Positions 43,565-54,714 of a DNA stretch of 64,000 nucleotides are shown here, piece by piece; within the stretch, counting starts at the first letter, position 1, and every line of letters starts with the position of its first letter. The notes under the pieces were generated by a model, which was not told the origin of the DNA, did not search any database, and was given only the letters and a program-made list of their open reading frames with translations. This DNA comes from Terriglobia bacterium (GTDB lineage: Bacteria; Acidobacteriota; Vicinamibacteria; Vicinamibacterales; CAVVIG01): contig JAIQFX010000004.1 of the NCBI GenBank assembly GCA_020073005.1, positions 1-64,000 on the forward strand. Reading direction: 5' to 3'. A program made the position numbers and the translations under genes.

Positions 43565-44781
43565 TGGTGCTGACGAACACCGCCGACGTCGCGATTCCCG
43601 AGCTGGCCGGCTATCAGCGCCGGCTGCTGATCGCCGGCGCGGCGGGGATGATCGTGTCGCTCGCCGGGCTTTTCATGGAGCCGACGCAGTTCCTGCAGTC
43701 GTACTTGATGGCGTACATGCTGTGGCTCGGCGTCACGCTCGGCTGCCTCGCCCTCGGCATGGTCCACCAGCTCTCCGGCGGCGGCTGGGGCGTCGTCATT
43801 CGCCGGCCGATCGGCGCCGCGACGCGCGTGCTGCCGGTCATGACGATGCTCTTCCTGCCGATCGCGTTCGGCATGTTCCGTCTCTACAGCTGGACGAACC
43901 TGGATCTGGTCGCGCACGACGAGGCGCTGCAGCACAAGCACCTGTACCTGAACACGCCGTTCTTCCTCGTGCGCGCGGCGATCTACTTCCTGGTCTGGAA
44001 CACGCTGACCTACTTCCTGAATGCGTGGTCGCTCGAACAGGACACGAACCCCGATCCGCAGTTCGCGCGCCGGATGCAGAAACTGAGCGCCGTGGGCCTG
44101 CTCGGCTACGGCCTGACGATCACCTTCGCGTCGTTCGACTGGCTGATGTCGCTCGAGCCGCACTGGTTCTCGACGATCTACGGCGTGCTGATCATGGGCG
44201 GCCAGGGCCTCTCGGCGCTCGCGGTCCTCATCGTCGTGCTCGTCTGGCTGAGCCGCCGCCCGCCGCTCGACAGGATCATCGTCGCCGCGCATTTCCACGA
44301 TCTCGGCAACCTGATGCTCGCCTTCATCATGCTGTGGGCGTACTTCTCGTTCTCGCAGTACCTGATCATCTGGTCGGGCAACCTGCCGGCGGAGATCGCG
44401 TGGTACCTGCATCGCCTGCAGACCGGCTGGCGCGCGGTCGGCATCACGCTGATCCTCTTTCACTTCGTCGTGCCGTTCCTTCTGCTCCTGTCGCGCACGA
44501 TGAAGCGCGAGGCGCGGACGATCGTCATCGTCGCCGGCGGAATCCTCGTCGCGCGGCTCGTCGATTTGTTCTGGCTGATCGCGCCGGAGTTCCATCAGAC
44601 CGGCGTCAGCGTGAGCTGGCTCGACGTCGTGCTCCCCGTCTCGCTCGGCGCGATCTGGCTCGGCTGCTTCATCTGGCAGCTGCGCGGCCGCGCGATTCTA
44701 CCCGTGCACGACCCCGGCTTCGACGAGGCGCTCGGACGAATTATCGAGAAGGCCAAGGAGCGGCCGGCGGCGGCGCACTGA
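43564..44781 (+). CDS. actF: Alternative complex III membrane subunit ActF
   Basis: 405-aa membrane protein with about 10 transmembrane helices, related to ActC but more divergent. Recognisable blocks are GMVHQLSGGGWGVVIRRP, SFDWLMSLEPHWFSTIYGV, AHFHDLGNLMLAFIMLWAYF and SQYLIIWSGNLPAEI. The start ATG 43564 overlaps the actE stop (TAATG). It completes the actABCDEF set. Confidence 0.92.
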   Translation: MVLTNTADVAIPELAGYQRRLLIAGAAGMIVSLAGLFMEPTQFLQSYLMAYMLWLGVTLGCLALGMVHQLSGGGWGVVIRRPIGAATRVLPVMTMLFLPIAFGMFRLYSWTNLDLVAHDEALQHKHLYLNTPFFLVRAAIYFLVWNTLTYFLNAWSLEQDTNPDPQFARRMQKLSAVGLLGYGLTITFASFDWLMSLEPHWFSTIYGVLIMGGQGLSALAVLIVVLVWLSRRPPLDRIIVAAHFHDLGNLMLAFIMLWAYFSFSQYLIIWSGNLPAEIAWYLHRLQTGWRAVGITLILFHFVVPFLLLLSRTMKREARTIVIVAGGILVARLVDLFWLIAPEFHQTGVSVSWLDVVLPVSLGAIWLGCFIWQLRGRAILPVHDPGFDEALGRIIEKAKERPAAAH

Positions 44782-44788
44782 AGGCGAT

Positions 44789-45163
44789 ATGACGGTTCAT
44801 CACGAAGAGAGCGACATCAACCTGCGCGGCGTCCTGGGCTTCGGCCTTGGGCTGTTCGTCGTGGCGGTCGTCGTGCACCTCGTCATCTGGGGGATGTTCT
44901 CGTACTTCAACGCGCGCGAGGCGAGGCACGTCGAGCCCGAGTACCCGCTGGCGATCACGCAGGCCGCGAAGACGCCGCCGGAGCCGAGACTCCAGGTCAA
45001 CCCGCGCCAGGACCTGCGCGATCTGCGCGACCAGGAAGATCGGATCCTCGGATCGTACGGCTGGGCCGACAAGAACGCCGGCACCGTGCGCATTCCGATC
45101 GATGAAGCGATCCGGTTGACCTTGCAACGCGGCCTGCCAGCGCGCCAAGAGAACGGACGATGA
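44789..45163 (+). CDS. Small membrane protein of the act-cox operon
   Basis: 124 aa. One transmembrane helix (about 14-36), a short periplasmic domain (EPRLQVNPRQDLRDLRDQED) and a C-terminal stretch that fits proteins encoded between actF and sco in similar operons. No cofactor motif. Probably an assembly or accessory subunit. It starts 7 bp after actF and overlaps the sco start by 4 bp. Confidence 0.8.
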   Translation: MTVHHEESDINLRGVLGFGLGLFVVAVVVHLVIWGMFSYFNAREARHVEPEYPLAITQAAKTPPEPRLQVNPRQDLRDLRDQEDRILGSYGWADKNAGTVRIPIDEAIRLTLQRGLPARQENGR

Positions 45164-46164
45164 CGAAGATGGAACCACGGAGGACACGGGGGACACGGAG
45201 GAAGAGTGTGATCGGGTACCAATTTGCTTCTCTCTCCGTGCCCTCCGTGTCCTCCGTGGTTACCTTCTTTGTGGCGGCGTTTTTCGTGGCATCGCCGGCC
45301 TTCGCACAAATGACAGGCGCGCCGAACGCCGGCTACCGCCAGGCGCCGGGGACGCCGGCGTCGACGATGCCCGCGCCGCTGCGCGAGATCGGTTTCGATC
45401 AGAACCTCGATCAGCTCATACCGCTCGACGTGCCGTTCCGCGACGAAGCCGGACGCGCGGTGCGGATCGGCGACTACTTCGGGAAGAAGCCGGTCGTGCT
45501 CGTCTTCGCGTACTACGACTGCCCGATGCTCTGCACGCTGGTCATCAACGGCTTGTCGAGCGCGCTGAACGTGCTGTCGATGGATCCCGGGAAGGATTTC
45601 GAGATCGTCACCGTCAGCTTCGATCCGCGCGACACGCCGGCGACGGCGACAGCGAAGAAAGCGTTCTACCTCGAGCGCTACCGGCGCGCGGGCGCGGCGG
45701 AGGGCTGGCACTTCCTCAGCGGCGATCAGGCGTCCATCGATCGGCTGACGAAAGCCGCCGGCTTCCGCTACGTGTGGGACGAGGAGACGAAGCAGTTCGC
45801 GCATCCGACCGGCATCATCGTGCTCACGCCCGAGGGCCGGCTCGCGCGCTATCTCTTCGGCATCGAGTACGGTCCGCGCGATCTGCGTTTCGCGCTCATC
45901 GAAGCGTCCGCCGGCCGCATCGGCACGCCCGTCGATCAGATTCTTCTCTACTGCTATCACTACGATCCGATGACCGGCCGCTACGGTCTCGTGATCATGC
46001 GCGCGATGCGCGTCGCCGGCGCGGCGACCGTCCTGCTGCTCGGCGGCTTCGTGCTCGTGATGCTGCGCCGCGACAAGCGCACCCAGCACGCAGCACCCAG
46101 CACCCGGCACCCGGCACCCGGTTCGGCACCCAGCACCCAGCACCCAGCACCAGGCACCCGTTAA
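45160..46164 (+). CDS. sco: SCO1/SenC-type copper chaperone for cytochrome c oxidase
   Basis: 334 aa. A thioredoxin-like domain (about 85-255) holds the copper ligands CPMLC (Cys121, Cys125) and the distal His215 in FAHPTG. It delivers copper to the CuA site of CoxB encoded just downstream. Unlike minimal SCO proteins it has a C-terminal transmembrane helix (about 288-306) after the domain. The N-terminal signal is encoded by an inverted repeat, and the last 27 residues (TQHAAPSTRHPAPGS and similar) come from a CACCCAGCA minisatellite at 46079-46160. ATG 45160 overlaps the preceding stop (ATGA). Confidence 0.9.
   Translation: MTKMEPRRTRGTRRKSVIGYQFASLSVPSVSSVVTFFVAAFFVASPAFAQMTGAPNAGYRQAPGTPASTMPAPLREIGFDQNLDQLIPLDVPFRDEAGRAVRIGDYFGKKPVVLVFAYYDCPMLCTLVINGLSSALNVLSMDPGKDFEIVTVSFDPRDTPATATAKKAFYLERYRRAGAAEGWHFLSGDQASIDRLTKAAGFRYVWDEETKQFAHPTGIIVLTPEGRLARYLFGIEYGPRDLRFALIEASAGRIGTPVDQILLYCYHYDPMTGRYGLVIMRAMRVAGAATVLLLGGFVLVMLRRDKRTQHAAPSTRHPAPGSAPSTQHPAPGTR
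45171..45264. repeat. Inverted pair of CCACGGAGGACACGG repeats inside the sco N-terminus
   Basis: The left arm (about 45171-45206: GGAACCACGGAGGACACGG and a second unit) and the right arm (about 45230-45264) are near-perfect reverse complements around a 23-bp centre. Both are read through in frame: the left gives EPRRTRGTRRK, the right gives SLSVPSVSSVV at the start of the signal/anchor helix. Confidence 0.8.
46079..46160. repeat. CACCCAGCA/CACCCGG minisatellite at the sco 3' end
   Basis: About nine degenerate units, in frame, forming the low-complexity C-terminus of Sco after its last transmembrane helix. Confidence 0.85.
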
Positions 46165-46166
46165 TC

Positions 46167-47159
46167 ATGTGGACCGGAACGCCCTTATTCCCCGAACAAG
46201 CCTCGACCATGGCCGGTCGAGTCGACGCGCTGTACTTCTTTCTGATCGCGATCTCCGTCTTCTTCTCGCTTCTGATCGCGGGCCTGATCGTGTTCTACGC
46301 GGTGCGGTACCGCCGCCGCGATCCGGCGGGCGTCGGCGCCGCCGCGCATGGCGGCATGGCGCTCGAAATCGCGTGGTCGGTCATTCCCTTCCTCATCACG
46401 ATGGTGATCTTCGTCTGGAGCGCGAGCGTCTACATGGCCATCTCGCGGCCGCCCGACGAAACGATCAACGTCTACGTCGTCGGCAAGCAGTGGATGTGGA
46501 AGTTCCAGCATCTCGACGGCCAGCGCGAGATCAACGAGCTGCACGTGCCGGTCGGCCGTCCCGTGAAGCTGATCATGACGTCCGAGGACGTCATCCACGA
46601 CGTCTTCGTCCCCGCGTTCCGCGTGAAAGCGGACGTCATTCCCGGCCGCTACACGAATCTCTGGTTCCAGCCGACGAAGCCCGGCCGCTATCACCTCTTT
46701 TGCGCCGAGTACTGTGGCACGCGCCACTCGGGCATGACGGGCGAAGTGATCGTCATGGAGCCGAACGACTACCAGACGTGGCTGAGCGGCGGCGCGCCGG
46801 AAGGATCGCTCGCCACCACCGGCGCGAAGCTGTTCTCCGACCTCGCGTGCAACACGTGCCACCGGCCCGACGCGCAGGGACGCGGGCCCGTGCTCGAAGG
46901 CCTGTTCGGCAAGACAGTGTCGCTCCAGAGCGGCGAGACGGTGACGGTCGACGAAGCGTACGTGCGCGAATCGATCCTGACGCCGGCCGCGAAGATCACG
47001 CGCGGCTTTCAGCCGATCATGCCGACATTTCAGGGGATCGTCTCGGAGGAACAGCTGCTTGCGCTCGTCGAGTACGTGAAATCGCTGCAGTCGCTGCCCG
47101 TGACGGAGGGGACGGGAGTCGGCGAGCCAACAACCCGACTCCCGTCCCCTCCCAAATAG
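46167..47159 (+). CDS. coxB: Cytochrome c oxidase subunit II with fused cytochrome c domain (caa3 type)
   Basis: 330 aa. Two transmembrane helices (about 22-44 and 66-90) are followed by the cupredoxin domain with the complete CuA site: His144, Cys179, Glu181, Cys183, His187, Met190 ([12 protein letters not shown]). A C-terminal cytochrome c domain with CNTCH (Cys228-His232) and distal Met in QPIMPTF defines the caa3 subtype, so electrons can arrive directly from alternative complex III. The last 20 codons form a perfect 18-bp inverted repeat, giving a low-complexity tail ([16 protein letters not shown]). Confidence 0.94.
   Translation: MWTGTPLFPEQASTMAGRVDALYFFLIAISVFFSLLIAGLIVFYAVRYRRRDPAGVGAAAHGGMALEIAWSVIPFLITMVIFVWSASVYMAISRPPDETINVYVVGKQWMWKFQHLDGQREINELHVPVGRPVKLIMTSEDVIHDVFVPAFRVKADVIPGRYTNLWFQPTKPGRYHLFCAEYCGTRHSGMTGEVIVMEPNDYQTWLSGGAPEGSLATTGAKLFSDLACNTCHRPDAQGRGPVLEGLFGKTVSLQSGETVTVDEAYVRESILTPAAKITRGFQPIMPTFQGIVSEEQLLALVEYVKSLQSLPVTEGTGVGEPTTRLPSPPK
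47105..47152 (+). other. Perfect 18-bp inverted repeat between coxB and coxA
   Basis: GGAGGGGACGGGAGTCGG (47105-47122) and its exact reverse complement (47135-47152) with a 12-nt loop. It lies in the last codons of coxB and 11 bp before the coxA ATG. There is no U-run, so it is not a classical terminator; it could be an mRNA processing or stabilising hairpin, or simply an inserted repeat. Confidence 0.8.
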
Positions 47160-47163
47160 ATTC

Positions 47164-48780
47164 ATGACCACCGCTCTTGTCCCGGCCCGCCACTACCTGA
47201 ACGACGGCTACGGCATCAAGTCGTGGCTGCTGACGCGCGACCACAAGCGCATCGCGCTGCTGTACCTGGCGGGCGTGACGTTCTTCTTCTTCATCGGCGG
47301 CGCGTTCGCCGTCCTCATCCGCCTCGAGCTCGCGACGCCGGTCGGCGATCTCGTGTCCGACGAGACCTACAACAAGCTCTTCACCATGCACGGCGTGATG
47401 ATGGTGTTCTTCTTCCTCATCCCCGCCATCCCGTCCGTGCTCGGGAACTTCCTCATCCCGATCATGATCGGCGCGAAGGATCTCGCGTTCCCCAAGCTGA
47501 ACCTCGCGAGCTGGTACATCTACATGCTCGGCGCCGCGTTCACGACCTACGCGATCGTGACCGGCGGCCTCGACACCGGCTGGACCTTCTACACGCCGTT
47601 CAGCACGGTCGCGTCCACGAGCGCCGTGATCCCGGCCGCGCTCGGCATCTTCATCACCGGCTTCTCGTCGATCCTCACGGGCCTGAACTTCATCGTCACG
47701 ATTCACCAGATGCGCGCGCCCGGGATGACGTGGTTCCGCCTGCCGCTCTTCATCTGGTCGCACTACGCGACCAGCTTGATCATGGTGCTCGGCACGCCGG
47801 TCCTCGCAATCACGATCCTGCTCGTCGCGGCGGAGCGGCTCTTCCACTTCGGCTTCTTCGATCCCGCAGTCGGCGGCGACCCGGTGCTGTTTCAGCATCT
47901 CTTCTGGTTCTACTCGCACCCGGCGGTCTACATCATGATCCTGCCGGCGATGGGCGTCATCAGCGAGCTCGTCGCCGCGTTCTGCAGGAAGCCCGTCTAC
48001 GGGTATCCGTTCGTCGCGTTCGCGAGCCTCGCGATCGCCGTGCTCGGCTTCCTCGTCTGGGCGCACCACATGTTCGTCGCCGGCATTTCCGTCTATGCGG
48101 CGATGATCTTCTCGATCCTCAGCTTCCTCGTCGCGATTCCGTCCGCGGTGAAAGTCTTCAACTGGACCGCGACCATGTACAAAGGCTCGGTGTCGTGGCA
48201 GACGCCGATGCTCTACGCGATCGGCTTCATCGGGCTGTTCACGATCGGCGGGCTGACCGGCTTGTTCCTCGCGGCCGTCGGACTGGACATTCACGTCACC
48301 GACACGTACTTCATCGTCGCGCACTTCCACTACATCATGGTCGGCGGCACGATCATGGCGTATCTCGGCGGCCTGCATTACTGGTGGCCGAAGATCAGCG
48401 GCCGCCTCTACAACGAGTGGCTCGCGAAGTTCAGCGCGCTCGTCATCTTCATCGGCTTCAACCTGACGTTCTTCCCGCAGTTCATCCTCGGCTATCTCGG
48501 GATGCCGCGCCGCTATCACGCGTACCCGCCGGAGTTCCAGGTGCTGAACGTCCTGTCGTCGGCCGGCGCGTCGATCCTCGGCGTCGGGTACCTGCTGCCC
48601 ATGGCGTATCTGATGTGGTCGCTGCGCTACGGCCGGCTCGCGAGCGACAACCCGTGGGGCGCGGTGGGCCTCGAGTGGAACACGACGTCGCCGCCGCCGA
48701 CGGAGAATTTCGCCGAACCGCCGGAAGTCACCTGGGAGGCGTACGACTACGGATCGCCGGTGGTGGAGGAACATGTCTGA
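47164..48780 (+). CDS. coxA: Cytochrome c oxidase subunit I (A2-type heme-copper oxidase)
   Basis: 538 aa, 12 transmembrane helices, holding heme a and the heme a3-CuB site where O2 is reduced and protons pumped. Low-spin heme His in [10 protein letters not shown]; CuB ligands in FYSHPAVYI (His and the cross-linked Tyr) and AHHMFVAG; heme a3 and a His in [11 protein letters not shown]. The sequence YSHPAVY lacks the Glu of the A1 type (HPEVY) and has the YS motif of the A2 subfamily. ATG 47164; the 3' end overlaps coxC by 8 bp. Confidence 0.95.
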   Translation: MTTALVPARHYLNDGYGIKSWLLTRDHKRIALLYLAGVTFFFFIGGAFAVLIRLELATPVGDLVSDETYNKLFTMHGVMMVFFFLIPAIPSVLGNFLIPIMIGAKDLAFPKLNLASWYIYMLGAAFTTYAIVTGGLDTGWTFYTPFSTVASTSAVIPAALGIFITGFSSILTGLNFIVTIHQMRAPGMTWFRLPLFIWSHYATSLIMVLGTPVLAITILLVAAERLFHFGFFDPAVGGDPVLFQHLFWFYSHPAVYIMILPAMGVISELVAAFCRKPVYGYPFVAFASLAIAVLGFLVWAHHMFVAGISVYAAMIFSILSFLVAIPSAVKVFNWTATMYKGSVSWQTPMLYAIGFIGLFTIGGLTGLFLAAVGLDIHVTDTYFIVAHFHYIMVGGTIMAYLGGLHYWWPKISGRLYNEWLAKFSALVIFIGFNLTFFPQFILGYLGMPRRYHAYPPEFQVLNVLSSAGASILGVGYLLPMAYLMWSLRYGRLASDNPWGAVGLEWNTTSPPPTENFAEPPEVTWEAYDYGSPVVEEHV

Positions 48781-49429
48781 TGTCCACGCGCATCCGGCGC
48801 TCGCGCATCACTTCGACAGCCTCGAGGAACAGAAAGAGGCCGCGACGCTCGGGATGTGGGTGTTCCTCGTCACCGAAGTGCTGTTCTTCGGCGGGCTCTT
48901 CGCGACCTACGCGATCTACCGCACGTGGTATCCGGACGCGTTCGCCGCGGCGAGCCACGAGCTCGACGTCACGCTCGGCACGATCAACACGGCCGTGCTG
49001 ATCACGAGCTCATTGACGATGGCGCTCGCGGTGCACGCGGCGCAACTGGGCCAGCGCGCGAAGATCATGGTGTTCCTGGCGCTCACGATGGCGCTCGGCG
49101 GCGTGTTCCTCGGCATCAAGAGCGTCGAGTACTACCACAAGTTCGCCGAGCACCTGATTCCGGGACCGGGCTTCCAGTTCGAGAAGGAGCACATCCGCCA
49201 CGCGCAGATCTTCTTCTCGCTGTATTTCGTGATGACGGGGCTGCACGCGCTCCACATGATCATCGGATTCGGGATCATGCTCGTGATGCTCTGGTGGACG
49301 TGGCGCGGCACGATCACGGCCGAGTACTACAGCCCGATCGAAATCAGCGGGCTGTACTGGCACTTCGTCGACATCGTGTGGATCTTCCTGTTCCCGCTTC
49401 TCTATCTGATCGGGCGGCATGCACACTAA
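48773..49429 (+). CDS. coxC: Cytochrome c oxidase subunit III
   Basis: 218 aa with five to six transmembrane helices. Family blocks: [52 protein letters not shown] and [21 protein letters not shown] structural subunit that stabilises subunit I. The start overlaps coxA by 8 bp and the end overlaps the next gene by 11 bp. Confidence 0.94.
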   Translation: MSDVHAHPALAHHFDSLEEQKEAATLGMWVFLVTEVLFFGGLFATYAIYRTWYPDAFAAASHELDVTLGTINTAVLITSSLTMALAVHAAQLGQRAKIMVFLALTMALGGVFLGIKSVEYYHKFAEHLIPGPGFQFEKEHIRHAQIFFSLYFVMTGLHALHMIIGFGIMLVMLWWTWRGTITAEYYSPIEISGLYWHFVDIVWIFLFPLLYLIGRHAH

Positions 49430-49715
49430 TCACATCGTTCCCCCGCGCGTCTACTACGCGATCTTCGGGATCCTGATGCTCTGCACGTACCTCACCGTGC
49501 AGATCGCCTTCTTCGATCTCGGGCCGCTGAACGTCGTCGCCGCGCTCACCATCGCGGTGTTCAAAGCGACGCTCGTCGTCCTCTTCTTCATGCACGTGAA
49601 GTACAGCACGAAGCTGACGTGGGCCGTCGTCCTCGGCAGCGTCTTCTGGCTCGGGATCCTGCTCGCGCTGACGATGAGCGACTACCTGACGAGAGTGTGG
49701 CGCACGTACGGATAA
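49419..49715 (+). CDS. coxD: caa3-type cytochrome c oxidase subunit IV
   Basis: 98 aa with three transmembrane helices, the layout of the prokaryotic COX4 family ([14 protein letters not shown]-like start; [27 protein letters not shown]). It is the last gene of the act-cox operon and overlaps coxC by 11 bp. No terminator with a T-run follows; a pentamer-type repeat does. Confidence 0.88.
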   Translation: MHTNHIVPPRVYYAIFGILMLCTYLTVQIAFFDLGPLNVVAALTIAVFKATLVVLFFMHVKYSTKLTWAVVLGSVFWLGILLALTMSDYLTRVWRTYG

Positions 49716-49716
49716 G

Positions 49717-49767
49717 CTCGTCCCTACCCGCCCCACCTGCCTCACCCGCCCTACCCGCCCCAACTCG
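49717..49767. repeat. CCCACCTGCCTCACCCGCC tandem repeat
   Basis: About five degenerate 9-11-bp units of CTACCCGCC/CTCACCCGCC between the oxidase operon and katG. I see no coding role. The rest of the 118-bp gap should contain the katG promoter, but I cannot identify a convincing -10. Confidence 0.75.
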
Positions 49768-49794
49768 ACATGTTGACGGTCGAACTTCATCTGA

Positions 49795-51990
<2,196 letters not shown>

Positions 51991-52088
51991 TCCCAAGGTC
52001 CACGTCGAGCGCTTCAGTTCCAGCGCGGTCTGAAGATTTTCATGCGCAAAGTGCAGCGCGGAGTTCTGGCATACTGAGCGCCACTCCA

Positions 52089-54035
52089 GTGCCGGACCCT
52101 CGACCCGCGGCTGACGAGACGATCGCGCTCCTCACGGCGACGTTGGAAGCCGTGCACGACGGTGTGCTCGTCGTCGACACGGACGGCCGGGTCATCTTTC
52201 ACAACGAACAGTACCTGCGGATGTTCGGGTTCACGGCCGAGCAGCTGGAGCGCGGCGGCGCCGACGGCATCATCGCGGTGCTGACTCCGCAGATCGAGAA
52301 CGTGGCGGAGCTCCGGGAGACGTCGCGCGCGCTGCGCGGCGACCCCGCGCTCAAGGTGCTGGACGTCGTGCGCTTCGTCGACGGCCGCGTGTTCGAGCGG
52401 TACGTCGCGCCGCACCGCATCGGCGACAAGATCGTCGGCCGCGTCGCCAGTTTTCGCGACATCGGCCCGGCGGTGCGCGCCGCCGACGCGGTCGAGCGGC
52501 ACCGCGCCTACCTGGAGCAGGCGCAGGCGGTGGCGCACGTCGGCAGCTGGGTGGCCGAGCTCGACGGCTCCGGCCGGCTCGGCTGGTCGCTCGAGACGCA
52601 TCGCATCTTCGGCGTGCCGCTCGGCCAGTTCGAGGGCACGAGCGAGGCCTTCTTCGCGCTGGTCCACGACAACGACCGCGACACCGTGCGCGCGGCGAGC
52701 GCCGCGGCGGTCGACGAAGGCCGGCCGTACGAGATCGAGCATCGCATCGTGCGCGCCGACGGGACGGTCCGCTGGGTCCACGAGCAGGCCGACATCATCC
52801 GCGACGCGAAGGGCCGGCCGGTGCGGATGATCGGCGTCGTGCAGGACATCACCGAGCGCCGCGATCTCGAGGATCAGTTCCGCCAGGCCCAGAAGATGGA
52901 GGCGATCGGCCGGCTGGCGGGCGGCATCGCGCACGATCTCAACAACGCGCTGACCGCCATCGCCGGCTACGCGGAGCTCGCGCTCAGCGAGCTCTCCGTC
53001 AATCATCAGGCGCGCAGGGACGTCGAGGAGATCAAGCGCGGCGCCGAGCGCGCCGCGTCGGTGACCGCGCAGCTGCTCGCGTTCAGCCGCAAGCAGCTGA
53101 TCGCGCCGCGCCTCTTCGACTTGAACGACACGGTGAGCGGGCTCGCGCGCCTGCTGTCGCGCCTGCTGGGCGCGGACGTCGAAGTCCGCACGACGCTCGC
53201 GGCCGCGCTGCCGTCGATCGTCGGCGACCCCGGCCAGGTCGAGCAGGCGATCATCAACCTCGCCGTCAACGCGCGCGACGCGATGCCGCGCGGCGGACGG
53301 CTCGAGCTGACGACGTCGATCGACGAGGTCGACGAGGCGTTCGCGCGCGCGCACGTGCCCATGCCGCCGGGCCGCTACGTCGCCCTGCGCGTGACCGACA
53401 CCGGCCACGGCATGTCGCGCGAGACGCAGGCGCGCATCTTCGAGCCCTTCTTCACGACGAAAGACGTCGGCAAGGGCACCGGGCTCGGACTCTCGATGGT
53501 GTACGGCACGCTGAAACAGATCGGCGGCTTCGTTTTCGTCGACAGCGCGATCAACCAGGGGACGACGTTCCGGCTGTACTTTCCGCCCGCGGCCGTGCAG
53601 CCGTCCGCGCGGGCGGAAGCGGACGAGCCCAAGGTCGCCGTGCCGGCGCGATCGCATCGCGGTCCCGAGACCGTGATGGTCGTGGAGGACGAAACGGCCG
53701 TCAGGAATTTCGTGGCGTCCGCGCTGCGCAACGAAGGGTATCAGCTGCTGCTGGCCGCGTCAGCCGAGGAAGCCGCGCGCGTCCTGCGCGCGCACGAGGG
53801 CCCGATCGATCTGCTGCTGACCGACGCGATCATGCCGGGCAAGAGCGGCATCGAGCTCGCCAGCACGATGCTCGCGGAGCGGCCCGGCCTGCCCGTCATC
53901 ATCATGTCGGGCTACACGAAAGAGTCGCTCAACGTCAGAGGACTCGCGGAGCCGGTCAACCTGCTGCGAAAACCGTTCTCGCCGACCGAGCTGCGCCGCC
54001 GGATCCGCTCGGCGCTTAAGCGCGCCGCCTCGTAG
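52089..54035 (+). CDS. Hybrid sensor histidine kinase (PAS-PAS-HisKA-HATPase-receiver)
   Basis: 648 aa, soluble, without transmembrane helices. PAS 1 at about 10-125 ([20 protein letters not shown]); PAS 2 with PAC motif at about 145-257 ([33 protein letters not shown]); HisKA with [20 protein letters not shown] (phospho-His282); ATPase domain with the N box [11 protein letters not shown] and G boxes DTGHGMS and [13 protein letters not shown]; receiver at about 520-645 with [10 protein letters not shown] (phospho-Asp579). The start is a GTG at 52089, chosen because the frame enters the PAS domain there; the coding evidence fades further upstream inside katG. No output regulator is adjacent. 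Closeness to katG suggests, but does not show, a redox-stress role. Confidence 0.88.
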   Translation: MPDPRPAADETIALLTATLEAVHDGVLVVDTDGRVIFHNEQYLRMFGFTAEQLERGGADGIIAVLTPQIENVAELRETSRALRGDPALKVLDVVRFVDGRVFERYVAPHRIGDKIVGRVASFRDIGPAVRAADAVERHRAYLEQAQAVAHVGSWVAELDGSGRLGWSLETHRIFGVPLGQFEGTSEAFFALVHDNDRDTVRAASAAAVDEGRPYEIEHRIVRADGTVRWVHEQADIIRDAKGRPVRMIGVVQDITERRDLEDQFRQAQKMEAIGRLAGGIAHDLNNALTAIAGYAELALSELSVNHQARRDVEEIKRGAERAASVTAQLLAFSRKQLIAPRLFDLNDTVSGLARLLSRLLGADVEVRTTLAAALPSIVGDPGQVEQAIINLAVNARDAMPRGGRLELTTSIDEVDEAFARAHVPMPPGRYVALRVTDTGHGMSRETQARIFEPFFTTKDVGKGTGLGLSMVYGTLKQIGGFVFVDSAINQGTTFRLYFPPAAVQPSARAEADEPKVAVPARSHRGPETVMVVEDETAVRNFVASALRNEGYQLLLAASAEEAARVLRAHEGPIDLLLTDAIMPGKSGIELASTMLAERPGLPVIIMSGYTKESLNVRGLAEPVNLLRKPFSPTELRRRIRSALKRAAS

Positions 54036-54043
54036 CCTACAGA

Positions 54044-54667
54044 TCATCGCAGCGGTTTCAACCCCGGCGCCGCGCCGGGCGGCAGCGGCGTGCGCGCCGT
54101 ATTCAGCACCATCGCCAGCATCGTGTAGTACCCCGTGAGGCCGAGCGTGTCGATGACGCCCTGCTCGCCGAGCGCCGCGACCGCGCGCGCGTACGTGGGG
54201 TCGCTCACGCTCTGTGTCCGCGCCAGCTCGTCGCAAAGCGTGTAGACGACCTCCTCGTCGGCCGCCATCCTCTCCGGCCGCCGCCCGTCGGCGATCGCCT
54301 CGACGATCTCCGCGCGCAGGCCGCCCTGCAGCGCGAGCGCTCGATGCGCGTTCCACTCGTACTGCTGCGTCCACCGGCGAGCCGTCAGCAGGATCACGAA
54401 CTCGCTGAGCCGCGGCGGCAGCGCGCTCTTGTAACGCAGGTAATCGCCCATCGCGCGCGCGCGGCTCATCACCTCCGGACTGCGCAGCAGCGGCACGAAC
54501 GGACCCGAGATGTCCACCGATCGCGCAGCCTTGAACTCGGCCACGGCCCGCGTCTGCGCGTCGGTCATCTTGTCCGCGGGAATCGGCGGCATGCGATCCT
54601 GCGCGTCCGCCCGTCTCGCCGTTCCGGCCATCGTGAGCACCCCCATCGCCAGCAGCATCCAGCGCAT
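54044..54667 (-). CDS. Exported carboxymuconolactone decarboxylase/AhpD-like protein
   Basis: 207 aa. A signal peptide (MRWMLLAMGVLTMAGTARRA, cleavage near ADA) precedes the all-helical AhpD-like domain. The region LPPRLSEFVILLTARRW and QQYEWNAHRALALQGGL matches carboxymuconolactone decarboxylase family proteins; the CxxC of true AhpD is missing, so peroxidase-partner activity is unlikely. Secretion is common for this subgroup in Acidobacteria as far as I know. ATG 54667 is preceded by GGAGGG. It converges on the hybrid kinase with 8 bp between stops. Confidence 0.82.
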   Translation of the reverse strand: MRWMLLAMGVLTMAGTARRADAQDRMPPIPADKMTDAQTRAVAEFKAARSVDISGPFVPLLRSPEVMSRARAMGDYLRYKSALPPRLSEFVILLTARRWTQQYEWNAHRALALQGGLRAEIVEAIADGRRPERMAADEEVVYTLCDELARTQSVSDPTYARAVAALGEQGVIDTLGLTGYYTMLAMVLNTARTPLPPGAAPGLKPLR

Positions 54668-54702
54668 CGGTCCCTCCGGGTTTGCCGACATCCTCGCACA
54701 GT

Positions 54703-54714
54703 TGATAATGACGC
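54703..54714 (+). promoter_or_regulatory. -10-like element of a probable leaderless message
   Basis: TGATAA/GATAAT (54703-54709) ends five or six bases before the GTG start at 54715. No Shine-Dalgarno sequence lies between. Confidence 0.4.

Noticed and set aside
54044-54667. True AhpD peroxidase partner next to katG
   Set aside because: The protein is exported and lacks the CxxC active site, so only the general carboxymuconolactone decarboxylase-like fold is claimed.
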